Assembly (NCBI GenBank): GCA_050732775.1
Contig: JBOHRN010000010.1
Span: 1-64,000, forward strand
Length of the DNA stretch: 64,000 nucleotides
Direction: 5' to 3'
Origin: JBOHRN01 sp050732775
GTDB lineage: Bacteria > Gemmatimonadota > Gemmatimonadetes > Longimicrobiales > Longimicrobiaceae
Part shown: positions 1-7,796 of the stretch, piece by piece
Layout of the letters: every line of letters begins with the position of its first letter
Numbering within the stretch: position 1 is the first letter of the stretch
Notes under the pieces: generated by a model
Told to the model about the DNA's origin: nothing
The model's database searches: none
The model's input: the letters and a program-made list of their open reading frames with translations, nothing else
Program-made: the position numbers and the translations under genes

Positions 1-73
1 GAAGCGGCGGCGGATCGCGCCGGCGGCGATGCGGCGCTGGTTCGGAGCCGAACACGAACCCAAGCAACCATAG
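1..73 (+). CDS. C-terminal end of an unidentified protein (5' end outside window)
   Basis: An open frame enters from the left edge (codons from base 2) and stops at TAG 71-73, giving a basic 23-residue tail that ends EPKQP. Too short to identify. Given the PqqD-like and HPr-kinase-like genes that follow, it could be the tail of an asparagine-synthetase-type or other RiPP-locus enzyme, but this is only inference from context. The 167 nt between this stop and base 241 hold no further gene and no convincing promoter. Confidence 0.3.
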   Translation, partial: KRRRIAPAAMRRWFGAEHEPKQP

Positions 74-240
74 GTCTCGCTCGTACTGTCCCGGCAGATG
101 GAGGCAGGTCATTGACCCTCTCTCTCCTTGGATCGTTCTGAACCGCCAGGGCTTTGCTCGGAAGGTGCAGGGTTGGCCTGCGGACTAGCGGTAGTGTATC
201 GTATGGACAAACCCCAAAAGGCCTCCATGAGGACCTGTAC

Positions 241-555
241 ATGTATGAGCGCGTGCCCGGCGTGAACCGCCCGGCGACGCCCCGCCCCGCCGCCCGCCCC
301 GGCCTGGTGCTCCGCAAAGCGGGCGCAGAGTGGCTCCTCTTCGACGCTGGAGGCGAGCGGCTGCACGTCCTCAACCTGAGCGCCGCCCTGGTGTGGAGCC
401 ATTGCACCGGCGAGCTCACCCCGGCAGAGATCGCGCGCGAGGTTGAAAGCGCCTTTGCCTCGGCCCCACCCGGCCAGCTACCGCGCGAAGTGGACAAGGT
501 TCTGGCCGACTTCCGCGAGCGGGGTCTGCTGATGGACGACGACACTGTAAGCTAG
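241..555 (+). CDS. PqqD-like peptide chaperone / RiPP recognition element protein
   Basis: Protein of 104 residues with the PqqD fold pattern: a strand-rich half (WLLFDAGGERLHVLN, then LSAALVW) followed by helices with the LTPAEIAREVE and VLADFRERGLL segments typical of winged-helix leader-peptide binders. Such proteins bind a precursor peptide and present it to a modifying enzyme. ATG 241 is preferred over the in-frame TTG at 154 because GAGGA (229-233) sits 7 nt upstream. The stop TAG overlaps the GTG of the next gene by one base, so the two are translationally coupled. The next gene is an HPr-kinase-like protein, matching the 'HPr-rel-A' pairing of a PqqD-type chaperone with a kinase. No precursor peptide is visible in the window; it probably lies to the left. 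Confidence 0.7.
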   Translation: MYERVPGVNRPATPRPAARPGLVLRKAGAEWLLFDAGGERLHVLNLSAALVWSHCTGELTPAEIAREVESAFASAPPGQLPREVDKVLADFRERGLLMDDDTVS

Positions 556-1369
556 TGGACACCCCCATCTGTTTCCGGGCGGGTAGGGTGCGGGTGGAGG
601 TAGAAGCAGCGGGCAGCGCGCTCGGAGATCTGCGCTCGTTCTACCCCGCTTACCAGGAAAGTCGCGGTACGGAGCCGGCCGACCAGACGGTGCGGGTGGT
701 GCCGGCCGGCGCTGGCTTCGAGATCATCACTAGCGACCAAACGGTACGCGCGAAGGACCGGGCCGCCGCCCTCGCCCAGACCGAGGTGGCGCTCACCCGC
801 GCGCTTCTTTCCGGCTTTCCCGGGCATCTTCAGCTCCACGCCGCGGGTGTGGCGGGCGGGCGCGGCGCCGTGCTCCTGCCAGCTCCAGCCGGAAGCGGAA
901 AGTCGACTCTCGCGGCCGCCCTTTGTCTGCGGGGGCTTCCCGTGCTGGGCGACGACGTGGTGCTCTACCACGCCAAGAGCAGTTCGGTGGAGCCGTTCAA
1001 GCGGCTCCTCAAGCTGGAGCGCGACGTCTGGCCGCTGTTGGGGCTGAAGGGGGGGATGGAGCGGGTGGGCACCATCTGGCCCGCCGTGGCCCAGCTAGAT
1101 CCAGAGGTGAGCGGCCGAGGGTGGGCCGGGCCGTCGCCGGTGGCCGTGGTGCTGATGCCTCGCTTCGAGCCGGGCGCCCGGCTCAAGATCGAGCCGGTGC
1201 CGGGGGGCGAGGCCGCGGTCGCGCTCATCGGCCAGTCGCTCAACTTCCGCGCCGACCTACCGGCCCGCTTCCGGCAGGTGGCCGCCCTGGCCGACACGGC
1301 CGGAGGCGCGCGCATGACCTACGGCAATCTGGACCAAGCGGTGGAAGAGGTCGCGCGGCTGGCCGGGAG

Positions 1370-1388
<19 letters not shown>
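555..1388 (+). CDS. HPr kinase-like protein (HprK-related)
   Basis: Protein of 277 residues (GTG start overlapping the preceding TAG). It shows a P-loop PAPAGSGKSTLAAAL near residues 110-123, followed by VLGDDVVLY, the aspartate-containing strand seen in HPr kinase/phosphorylase and its relatives. The canonical HprK N-terminal domain is absent and no HPr or PTS gene is nearby, so it is probably not carbon-catabolite HprK but the RiPP-associated branch; a homologue phosphorylates a lasso peptide in paeninodin biosynthesis. It is coupled to the upstream PqqD-like gene. The last codons run antisense into the tRNA-Ile gene (19 nt shared). The substrate is unknown. Confidence 0.75.
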
Positions 1389-1444
<56 letters not shown>

Positions 1445-1466
1445 CCCGCGTGGCGCGAAGAGTTTC

Positions 1467-1500
1467 AAGCTACTAAAAACGCGCCCCCTTGGTCAAGGGG
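1467..1500 (-). terminator. Probable terminator of the acidic-repeat gene overlapping a possible tRNA-Ile promoter
   Basis: Reading minus: a hairpin CCCCTT-GACC-AAGGGG (1485-1500) is followed 5 nt later by TTTTT (1475-1479), a modest intrinsic terminator just after the acidic-repeat gene. The loop and stem also contain TTGACC (1491-1496), which lies 18 nt from TAGCTT (1467-1472) and about 22 nt upstream of the tRNA 5' end, so the same bases may act as the tRNA promoter. Confidence 0.4.
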
Positions 1501-1513
1501 CAGGGCGGACTAG

Positions 1514-1735
1514 CTATGCGTCGTCCCAGTCGTCACCCTGCTTCACCTCTTTTTCGTCTTTCTCTTCATCTTCGTCGTCGTCGTCCCAATCATCGTCGTC
1601 GTCCTCCCAATCATCGTCGTCGTCGTCCCAATCATCGTCGTCGTCGTCCTGCTCTTCATCGTCGTCGTCCTCAGCACGGGCGACGAGCAAACCGGCCAGG
1701 CCAGCCTCTTCCTCCAGCCAACGGTTTTCGGCCAT
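1514..1735 (-). CDS. Low-complexity acidic protein with Asp-run/Trp repeats
   Basis: Protein of 73 residues. Residues 1-20 are ordinary (MAENRWLEEEAGLAG...), then comes an extremely acidic tract in which runs of 4-6 Asp are separated by single Trp at residues 36, 43 and 50 (a 7-residue period), with another Trp at 70. A Lys/Glu patch (59-65) interrupts it. ATG 1735 is chosen because AGGAGAG lies just upstream; a longer in-frame version would extend into the agmatinase end. The DNA is a near-perfect GTC/ATC triplet repeat. No family recognised; charge and regularity suggest an intrinsically disordered binder of metal or basic protein, which is inference only. It lies 61 nt downstream of the agmatinase gene with a possible promoter of its own. 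Confidence 0.65.
   Translation of the reverse strand: MAENRWLEEEAGLAGLLVARAEDDDDEEQDDDDDDWDDDDDDWEDDDDDWDDDDEDEEKDEKEVKQGDDWDDA
1579..1670 (+). repeat. Triplet-repeat tract encoding the Asp/Trp repeats
   Basis: Runs of (GTC)n broken by CCAATCATC recur about every 21 bases. On the coding (minus) strand this is (GAC)n plus TGG, explaining the seven-residue period of the protein. Such tracts are prone to replication slippage in steps of 3 or 21 bases, so length may vary between strains. Confidence 0.7.
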
Positions 1736-1772
1736 CGTTCTCTCCTCGGTGAAAGGTTTCCGGCGCTTGCCG

Positions 1773-1800
1773 AAGGTACACCGGCGGAGCGGCTTGTCAA
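1773..1800 (-). promoter_or_regulatory. Candidate promoter for the acidic-repeat gene
   Basis: On the minus strand a perfect TTGACA (1795-1800) is separated by 16 nt from TACCTT (1773-1778), which is a poor -10 match. It lies 38 nt upstream of ATG 1735 and overlaps the agmatinase stop codon. Confidence 0.4.
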
Positions 1801-2708
1801 GATACGCGCCAGCGCGCTCCGGCCCCCTTCTCACTTCCCCAATACCCGATCATCTTATACACTAGTTTGGCCACCAGAAAGTCTGCCGCGTGCAGCCCCG
1901 GGATGGGGGCTAGCTCCACTACGTCGGCGCCCACCACCCGCCGCTCGCCGAAGACCCGGCGCAAGAGGGCGAGGGTGCGGTACCAATCTCCGCCCCCGGG
2001 CTCGGGCGTGCCGGTCGAGGGGAGTAGCGAGGGGTCGAAGTAGTCCACGTCAAAGGTTATGTAGACCGGGTCTCCGAGGGCGTCCATGACTCGGTCGATC
2101 CAGCCGTTGCCGGACCACATCTGGTCGGCGAAAATGGAGGTGATGGAGTCGTTCGAGCGCATGAAGTCGCGCTCTTCGGTGGTGAGGGCGCGCACGCCCA
2201 CGGACACCACGTCTACCCTGCCCGCCACCCGCGCCATGACCGAGGCGTGCGACCAGGGCGAGCCGTGGTACTCGGGGCGGAGGTCGGCGTGGGCGTCGAA
2301 CTGGAGCACCGCGAGGCGCGCTCCGGCGGTGAGCCGGTCGGCGTGGGCCAGGATGGGGGCACTAGAGATGGAGTGCTCGCCCCCGAGGCCGATCACCAGC
2401 CGCTCCCCGGCCCTCTCGAGCAGCTGGTCGTAGCTGGCCCGCAGCCCGGAGATCGCCTCTTCGGGTGAGGCGGTGGAGAGCTGGAGCGGGGGCAGAGTGC
2501 AAACCCCGCCGGCGGACGGTTCGGCGTCGAGTTCTTGGTCGTATAGCTCAACATAGCGGGAGGCGTCCAGGACGGCCGCCGGTCCGCGCGCGGTGCCGCC
2601 TCCGTAAGAGACCGACGCCTCGTACGGTACGGGTAGGATCACTACGCGAGCCCGCTCCCAAGAAGCGAGTTCGCCCTCCAACCCCAAAAAAGAGGTGGTG
2701 CCCCCCAC
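1797..2708 (-). CDS. speB: Agmatinase (ureohydrolase family)
   Basis: Protein of 303 residues with the three binuclear-Mn motifs of the arginase/agmatinase fold in order: GGEHS, DAHADL and FDVDYFDPS. It would hydrolyse agmatine to putrescine and urea, acting after the arginine decarboxylase encoded 2 kb away. GTG start overlapping the Fur stop by one base (TAGTG), so it is translated with the regulator. The close spacing ties polyamine synthesis to the same transcript as a metal regulator. Arginase or another ureohydrolase specificity cannot be excluded, but the speA neighbour favours agmatine. Confidence 0.85.
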   Translation of the reverse strand: MGGTTSFLGLEGELASWERARVVILPVPYEASVSYGGGTARGPAAVLDASRYVELYDQELDAEPSAGGVCTLPPLQLSTASPEEAISGLRASYDQLLERAGERLVIGLGGEHSISSAPILAHADRLTAGARLAVLQFDAHADLRPEYHGSPWSHASVMARVAGRVDVVSVGVRALTTEERDFMRSNDSITSIFADQMWSGNGWIDRVMDALGDPVYITFDVDYFDPSLLPSTGTPEPGGGDWYRTLALLRRVFGERRVVGADVVELAPIPGLHAADFLVAKLVYKMIGYWGSEKGAGARWRVS

Positions 2709-3190
2709 TACCCCACCGTGGCGGGACAGACGAGCCCCTGGTAGTCCACCGTGACCCCGGCGCTGCGGCAGTTAGAGCACAGCCCGTAGATCTCGAGCCG
2801 GTGGCGGATGGGCTGGAAGTCGTGCTCGCGGGCGGTCTCTTCCTGGAGCCGCACCATTTCGCCGCTCTGAAACTCGACCACGGTGCCGCAGTGGGTGCAG
2901 ATCAGGTGCTCGTGGATAGGCTGCTGGCCAAAGAGGTGTTCGTAGCGCTTGAACCCCTCACCGAAGTCGTGCTCCACCACCAGCCCGCTACGCACCAGGA
3001 TCTCCATGGTCCGGTAAACAGTGGCCTTGCCAATGCGCTCGCCCCGCCGCTTGAGCCGCTCCTCGATATCTTCTATCGAGAGGTGCTCTGACGAGTTGAA
3101 TACCACGTCGGCCACGGTCTCCCTCTGCTGGGTTACCGGCAGCCCCTGCTCTCGGAGGTAGCGGCGGAAAAGGTGGATGAAGGGAGACAT
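2708..3190 (-). CDS. fur: Fur-family metal-responsive repressor
   Basis: Protein of 160 residues from ATG 3190. An N-terminal winged helix (LTQQRETVADVVF-like segment, then KATVYRTMEILVRSGLV, the DNA-recognition region) is followed by the dimerisation/metal domain: HEHLICTHCGTVVEF with the HxH and first CxxC, and YGLCSNC with the second CxxC. The set of metal ligands is that of Fur/Zur proteins. A longer in-frame start (ATG 3238) would lie inside the Fur-box operator, so 3190 is preferred although no strong ribosome site precedes it. First gene of an operon with agmatinase. The sequence suggests autoregulation; iron versus zinc specificity is not decided by sequence alone. Confidence 0.88.
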   Translation of the reverse strand: MSPFIHLFRRYLREQGLPVTQQRETVADVVFNSSEHLSIEDIEERLKRRGERIGKATVYRTMEILVRSGLVVEHDFGEGFKRYEHLFGQQPIHEHLICTHCGTVVEFQSGEMVRLQEETAREHDFQPIRHRLEIYGLCSNCRSAGVTVDYQGLVCPATVG

Positions 3191-3223
3191 GGCGCCAAAC
3201 CGGTCGGAGGGTCGCGTCTTACT

Positions 3224-3257
3224 ACTAACAATAATCATTCTCCATAACAGTCGTCAA
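3224..3257 (-). promoter_or_regulatory. fur promoter with Fur-box operator
   Basis: Minus strand: TTGACG (-35, 3252-3257), 18 nt, TATTGT (-10, 3228-3233). The plus-strand bases 3224-3242 match the 19-bp E. coli-type Fur box GATAATGATAATCATTATC at 14 of 19 positions, covering the -10 element, so a bound repressor would block RNA polymerase. Confidence 0.65.
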
Positions 3258-3661
3258 GAACCCGCACTCTCCTCGAGACGCGACAGAAGCTCTTGCCACC
3301 GCTCCGGCTCGCCCCCCACCCACCACTCCTCGGGAGCGTCTCCGCTTTCCTTTTCCAGGCGTTCGACCACCCCGCGCAGCAGGCCCGGAACGCGAGCGAC
3401 GGGAGCGGTGCCCTCTTCCTGGAGCTGGCCCTCCGTTTCGGGTTCAGGACGAGAGGCGTCGAAGTCGTACTGGTAGGTGAGCAAGCGGCGCCGGCCGGGT
3501 TCGCCCTCGACCAGCCCCGAGAGCACCAGGAGCCGGCTCTCGGTGCGGCCGCGGCGGCGGGCCGGAAAGAGCCACACCGACTCTACCCCGGACGGCGGTA
3601 ACTCCAAAGCCACCCGCTCCAGCGCCTGGCAAGCGGGGGAGGTATGCTTAGCCGGTTCCAC
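3254..3661 (-). CDS. Hypothetical protein
   Basis: Protein of 135 residues starting at GTG 3661, overlapping the end of the ornithine-cyclodeaminase-type gene by 14 nt and ending close to the fur promoter. Arg/Glu-rich and soluble, with no signal peptide or membrane segment. It contains RRRLLTYQYDFDASRPEPET and an EEWWVGGEPERW segment; no family recognised. Overlap with the upstream frame supports it being a real co-translated gene. Confidence 0.65.
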   Translation of the reverse strand: MEPAKHTSPACQALERVALELPPSGVESVWLFPARRRGRTESRLLVLSGLVEGEPGRRRLLTYQYDFDASRPEPETEGQLQEEGTAPVARVPGLLRGVVERLEKESGDAPEEWWVGGEPERWQELLSRLEESAGS

Positions 3662-4778
3662 CGCCCTCCGCCTTTTCCACGTAAGAGCGCAGTACGTGCA
3701 GAAAGTCCTGGGCGTTGGTAATGACCCCGAACGCCTGGTGGGTACCCCGGTCCTTGAGCTTGGAAACGACGAATTCGGACGAGTCGACGCAAACGGTGGC
3801 CAGGGGCCGTACCTCGCCGGTCTCCTGGCTGTGGACGTAGGCGGGTAACATGTTACCGGTGCCGATGGCGTGCAGAGAGGTGGCGATCATGATGGCCGCG
3901 GTGGCCCGCCGGGTGTGCTCCCTCATCCGTTCCTGGGCGGTCACGGCGTCGGTGATGGTGTCGGGGAGGGGGCCGTCGTCCCGGATGGACCCGGCCAGCA
4001 CGAAGGGCACGCCGTGGGTAACCAGGGCGTGCATGATACCGTCTCGGATCACCCCCTGCTCGACCGCCGCCGCGATGGAGCCGGCCGCCCGCACCCGGTT
4101 GATGGCCCGCATATGAAAGGCGTGGCCACCCTGCACAGGGGCTCCCCGGTGGTCCATCCCCAAGGTGGTGCCCATGACCGCCGACTCGATGTCGTGGACG
4201 GCGACGGCGTTGCCGCCCAGAAGCACGTTCAGGTACCCGTTTTCAATGAACCAAACCAGGGTGTCGCGCCCCCGTGCGTGGAGCACGGCCGGCCCCACCA
4301 CCCACACCACGTGCCCCCCCCGCCGCCGCTCCTCCACCAGGAGCCGAGCCATGTCGGCGTAGTCTACCGGCTTTTCGCGCGAGACCTCCGACGACATGAA
4401 CTGGAACGCCTCTCCGGCCCCCGAAAGGTCCAGAAAGCCGGTGGCGTGGACGTAGATGCCCTCGGAACCGTCCTCGGCCAGCCCCACCGCGACCCTCGCA
4501 CCGGCGCCCACGTACCTCCCCTCGACCACCCGGAGGGCGCCGTCACTGTCCAGGACCAGGGCCGAGTCCATGCGCGGGTCGAGCGGCAGCTGCCACTCTC
4601 CGGAGATCTTGGCGTAGGTGGGCAGGTTGGTGGTAGAGAAAAAACGCTCCGGCAGCACTCCCTCGGCGGGGGCGGGCTCGAAGCGGGCGTCCGGGGCGTC
4701 CTGGAAGCGGCGCTGAGAAAAGTCGGGGGGCCGGTATGCGCTCATGCGGGCGAAGCTATCACTTAACCGCGCCCCCAT
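3648..4778 (-). CDS. TIGR00300-type (LOR/SDH) protein, probable ornithine cyclodeaminase
   Basis: Protein of 376 residues resembling the C-terminal half of cyanobacterial AgrE/ArgZ and archaeal ornithine cyclodeaminases. Signatures: FFSTTNLPTY..GEW, FMSSEVSREKP, GGNAVAVHDIE, TTLGMDHRG, GGHAFHMRAI, VTHGVPFVLAGSIRDDGPLPD. These enzymes convert ornithine to proline with release of ammonia, using bound NAD. The N-terminal arginine-dihydrolase domain of AgrE is absent. ATG 4778 is preceded by AAAGGGGA; ATG 4745 is the alternative. It is divergent from arginine decarboxylase with only 42 nt between starts, suggesting shared control of arginine/ornithine flow. Ornithine as substrate follows from family knowledge, not from a residue-level proof. 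Confidence 0.8.
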   Translation of the reverse strand: MGARLSDSFARMSAYRPPDFSQRRFQDAPDARFEPAPAEGVLPERFFSTTNLPTYAKISGEWQLPLDPRMDSALVLDSDGALRVVEGRYVGAGARVAVGLAEDGSEGIYVHATGFLDLSGAGEAFQFMSSEVSREKPVDYADMARLLVEERRRGGHVVWVVGPAVLHARGRDTLVWFIENGYLNVLLGGNAVAVHDIESAVMGTTLGMDHRGAPVQGGHAFHMRAINRVRAAGSIAAAVEQGVIRDGIMHALVTHGVPFVLAGSIRDDGPLPDTITDAVTAQERMREHTRRATAAIMIATSLHAIGTGNMLPAYVHSQETGEVRPLATVCVDSSEFVVSKLKDRGTHQAFGVITNAQDFLHVLRSYVEKAEGGGTG

Positions 4779-4820
4779 CAAGCGGTTTTCCCCTTTCGCG
4801 TTGGGGCCGGAGAACCCACT

Positions 4821-6749
4821 TTGCCACGCCTCGCCAACCATTTACCGGAGACCGCCATCGCAACAGAGGACTGGACCGTAGAGAGAGCCCGCGAGCTGTA
4901 CAACCTCGAGGGGTGGGGGATCGGCTACTTCGACGTGAACGAACGCGGCCACCTGACCGTGCTCCCCAGCCGCGACCCCGGGCGCGCCCTGGATCTGTAC
5001 GAGCTAGCCCTCGACCTGGCCGCACAGGGGGTTGGGCTCCCCCTGCTACTCCGCTTTTCCGACATTCTGCGCTCGCGTATCGAGGGGCTGTCCGAGAGGT
5101 TCCGGCTGGCCCTCGAGGAGGCCGGCCAGGGAGGCGGCTACACCCTGGTATACCCGATCAAGGTCAACCAGCAGCGGCACGTGGTCGAAGAGATCGTGGA
5201 GTTTGGCCGCTCTCACGGGGTGGGGCTGGAAGTGGGCAGCAAGCCCGAGCTGATGGCGGCCCTCGCCCTTGGCGAGCGCAGCGACTACCTGATCGTCTGT
5301 AACGGTTACAAGGACGAAGAGTTCATCCGGCTGGCCCTGATGGGGATGAAGCTGGGCCACCAGGTATTCGTCGTGCTGGAAAAGATCGGGGAGGTAGACA
5401 CCCTCCTGAAGGTGGCGGACGAGATGGGGGTAGAGCCAGCCGCCGGGGTGCGCGTCAAGCTGGCCTCCTCCGGGGCGGGGAGGTGGTCCGAGAGCGCGGG
5501 CGAAAGGAGCAAGTTCGGACTGGGCCCCGCCCAGCTAGTGCGCGTGCTGGAGAAGCTGGCAGCCGCCGGCCGGCTCGACGCGCTGCGGCTGATCCACTTT
5601 CACCTCGGCTCCCAGATTCCCGACATCCTGAGCGTCAAGACCGCCATGTCGGAGGTGGCCCGCTACTACGCCGAACTCCACGCCTTGGGCGTCGTCGTGA
5701 CACACGTCGACGTAGGTGGCGGGTTGGGGGTCGACTACGACGGCTCGCGCTCGACCGCCGCCGCCAGCGTCAACTACTCCATCCAGGAGTACGCCAACGA
5801 CATCGTCTACGCCCTGGCCGACGTATGCCGCGAGCGGGGGCTCCCAATGCCCCACATCATCTCGGAGTCGGGGCGGGCCCTCACCGCGCACCACGCTCTG
5901 CTGCTGACCGGAGTGATAGACCGGGAGAGCCACGCCGGGAGCGACGCGGGCGAGGTCTCGAAGGACGCCCACCCCCTGGTGCGGGATCTGGCCGAAACGG
6001 TGAGGGAGATAGGGGCAGCGAACGTGCGCGAGTCGTATCACGACGCCTCGTTCGCCAAGGAGCAGGCCCACCAGCTCTTCGTTAGCGGAGTTCTCGGGCT
6101 CGGTGACCGGGCGGCGGTGGAGCGGCTGCACGCTACGGCCATGAACCGGCTTCAGCGCGAAGCCGGCCAGGACCCCGAGGAGTACGCCGACCTAATAGCC
6201 GAGATCGAGGTGGCGCTCACCGACCGCTACTTCTGTAACTTCTCGCTCTTTCAGTCGCTCCCCGACTCGTGGGCAATCGACCAGCTCTTTCCCATCATGC
6301 CCATCCACCGGCTGGACGAAGAGCCGGACCGGCGCGGCACCCTCCAAGACGTGACTTGCGACTCGGACGGCAAGATAGACCGCTTTACCGGTTGGGGCAG
6401 GGACCTTAAACGAACCCTGGAGCTGCACTCCCTGCGGCCGGGGGAGCCGTACATCCTGGGGATCTTTCTGACCGGCGCCTACCAGGAGATCTTGGGCGAC
6501 ATGCACAACCTCTTCGGAGACACCAACGCCGTCCACGTCAGGCTCTCCGCCGAGGGTTACGAGATCGGCGACCTGGTGCGGGGAGATACCACCACCGAGG
6601 TGCTCGAGTACGTGCAGTTCGACGCCCGCTCCCTGGTGGCCGCCTTCCGGCGCAAGGTGCGCGGCGCCGAAACACTTTCGCGCGGCGAGGCCAACGCCTT
6701 TATCGCCGACTACCTGGCCGGTCTAGCGGGGTATACCTACTTGGAGTAG
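4821..6749 (+). CDS. speA: Biosynthetic arginine decarboxylase
   Basis: Protein of 642 residues, the usual length for the PLP-dependent, fold-III SpeA family. The N-terminus DWTVERARELYNLEGWGIGYFDVNERGH and YPIKVNQQRHVVEEI (PLP lysine at residue 114) are characteristic, as are HFHLGSQIPD and ISESGRALTAHHALL. It produces agmatine from arginine, feeding the agmatinase encoded at 1797-2708. TTG start with GGAG 8 nt upstream; no ATG lies near the family N-terminus. Transcribed away from the ornithine-cyclodeaminase-type gene. Confidence 0.95.
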   Translation: MPRLANHLPETAIATEDWTVERARELYNLEGWGIGYFDVNERGHLTVLPSRDPGRALDLYELALDLAAQGVGLPLLLRFSDILRSRIEGLSERFRLALEEAGQGGGYTLVYPIKVNQQRHVVEEIVEFGRSHGVGLEVGSKPELMAALALGERSDYLIVCNGYKDEEFIRLALMGMKLGHQVFVVLEKIGEVDTLLKVADEMGVEPAAGVRVKLASSGAGRWSESAGERSKFGLGPAQLVRVLEKLAAAGRLDALRLIHFHLGSQIPDILSVKTAMSEVARYYAELHALGVVVTHVDVGGGLGVDYDGSRSTAAASVNYSIQEYANDIVYALADVCRERGLPMPHIISESGRALTAHHALLLTGVIDRESHAGSDAGEVSKDAHPLVRDLAETVREIGAANVRESYHDASFAKEQAHQLFVSGVLGLGDRAAVERLHATAMNRLQREAGQDPEEYADLIAEIEVALTDRYFCNFSLFQSLPDSWAIDQLFPIMPIHRLDEEPDRRGTLQDVTCDSDGKIDRFTGWGRDLKRTLELHSLRPGEPYILGIFLTGAYQEILGDMHNLFGDTNAVHVRLSAEGYEIGDLVRGDTTTEVLEYVQFDARSLVAAFRRKVRGAETLSRGEANAFIADYLAGLAGYTYLE

Positions 6750-6761
6750 GGCGCTCGGCCG

Positions 6762-7796
6762 TCAGGATCGGGCGAGGAGTAGCTGGCGCGCCGCCTCTAC
6801 CACCTCTGGCACGGCTCGTTCGGGGGGGTGCTTAACCAGCGCGCCGGCCGCCTTGGCATGGCCGCCGCCCCCGTAGCGCCGCGCCAGCTCCAGCACGTCC
6901 GCGGCGCCGCTGGAGCGGAACGACACCTTGGTTTGGCCCCCACCCACCCCCCGGAAGAGGAGCGCCACCTCGGTTCCCTCCAAGGTGCGAACGTGTTCGA
7001 TGAGCGACTCGAAGTCGTCGCTCGAGGCTCCGGCCCGCTTTACCATCTCCTCGGTCACCACCATCCAGGTGAGCCCCAGCTCGGAGTCGTTCTCCAAGCA
7101 GCCGAGCGCCTCGCGCAAGAGGTCCAGCCGCTTGCGCGGGGTGTTGCCGAAAATTCCCTGGTATACCGGCTCGGGCCGCGCTCCTCTCCGGATCAGGGCG
7201 GCAGCGATGGCGTGGCAGCGGGGAGTGGTGTTGCCGTACCGGAACGAGCCGGTGTCGGCCACCAGCGCGGCGTACACTCCCGTGACCAGCTCCGGGCTCC
7301 ACGCCGCGCCGGCGGTCTCGAGCAGGTCGAAGACCAGCTCCCCGGTGGCCGAGGCATCCTGATCCTGGAGCGCCAGGTGGCCGAGCGGCTCTTGGTCAGA
7401 GGGAACGTGGTGGTCGATGACCACGGTCTTTTCCGGGGGCATCCATTTGGCGAGCGCCCCCACCCGCTCCCGCTCGCTGGTGTCCAAGACCATGAAGAGG
7501 TCGGCGCGGGAAAGCTGCTCCTTGCCCTCACCTGTTTTCCAACCGGCCACCGCCACCCCCTCGGGAACCAACCAACGGTAGCGATCCGGAAAGTCGGTAG
7601 GGTTCACGATCACCGGCCGGATGCCCTCCGCTGCCAGCCACGCCGACAGCGCGGCTTGGGAACCGACACCGTCTCCGTCGGCGTTCACGTGGGTGGTCAG
7701 GACCAGCCGCTTCGCCGCCCGCAGCCGCGCGGAAATCTCGCCCAGCCGCTCCCGCCTGTGCTCCGGAACCTCCAGTAGCCGTTCGATCCCGCTCAC
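6762..7796 (-). CDS. nrnA: DHH/DHHA1 phosphoesterase, NrnA-type oligoribonuclease/pAp phosphatase
   Basis: Protein of 344 residues. DHH domain motifs in order: TTHVNADGDGVGS, DTSERERVG, VIDHH; the C-terminal DHHA1 domain has the glycine-rich RYGGGGHAKAAG substrate loop. The family degrades short RNA (nanoRNA, pGpG) to mononucleotides and dephosphorylates pAp, using two Mn ions. The GTG start overlaps the glutamate dehydrogenase stop by 4 nt (GTGA). Last gene of the transporter-dehydrogenase unit and convergent with speA, with only 12 nt between the stops. Confidence 0.9.
   Translation of the reverse strand: MSGIERLLEVPEHRRERLGEISARLRAAKRLVLTTHVNADGDGVGSQAALSAWLAAEGIRPVIVNPTDFPDRYRWLVPEGVAVAGWKTGEGKEQLSRADLFMVLDTSERERVGALAKWMPPEKTVVIDHHVPSDQEPLGHLALQDQDASATGELVFDLLETAGAAWSPELVTGVYAALVADTGSFRYGNTTPRCHAIAAALIRRGARPEPVYQGIFGNTPRKRLDLLREALGCLENDSELGLTWMVVTEEMVKRAGASSDDFESLIEHVRTLEGTEVALLFRGVGGGQTKVSFRSSGAADVLELARRYGGGGHAKAAGALVKHPPERAVPEVVEAARQLLLARS

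Noticed and set aside
109..402. 97-codon minus-strand frame opposite the PqqD-like gene
   Set aside because: Low-complexity Ala/Gly/Arg translation antisense to a gene with a good ribosome site and a recognisable family.
1579..1670. Short repeats resembling a CRISPR array
   Set aside because: They are in-frame triplet repeats coding Asp and Trp with no unique spacers and no cas genes.
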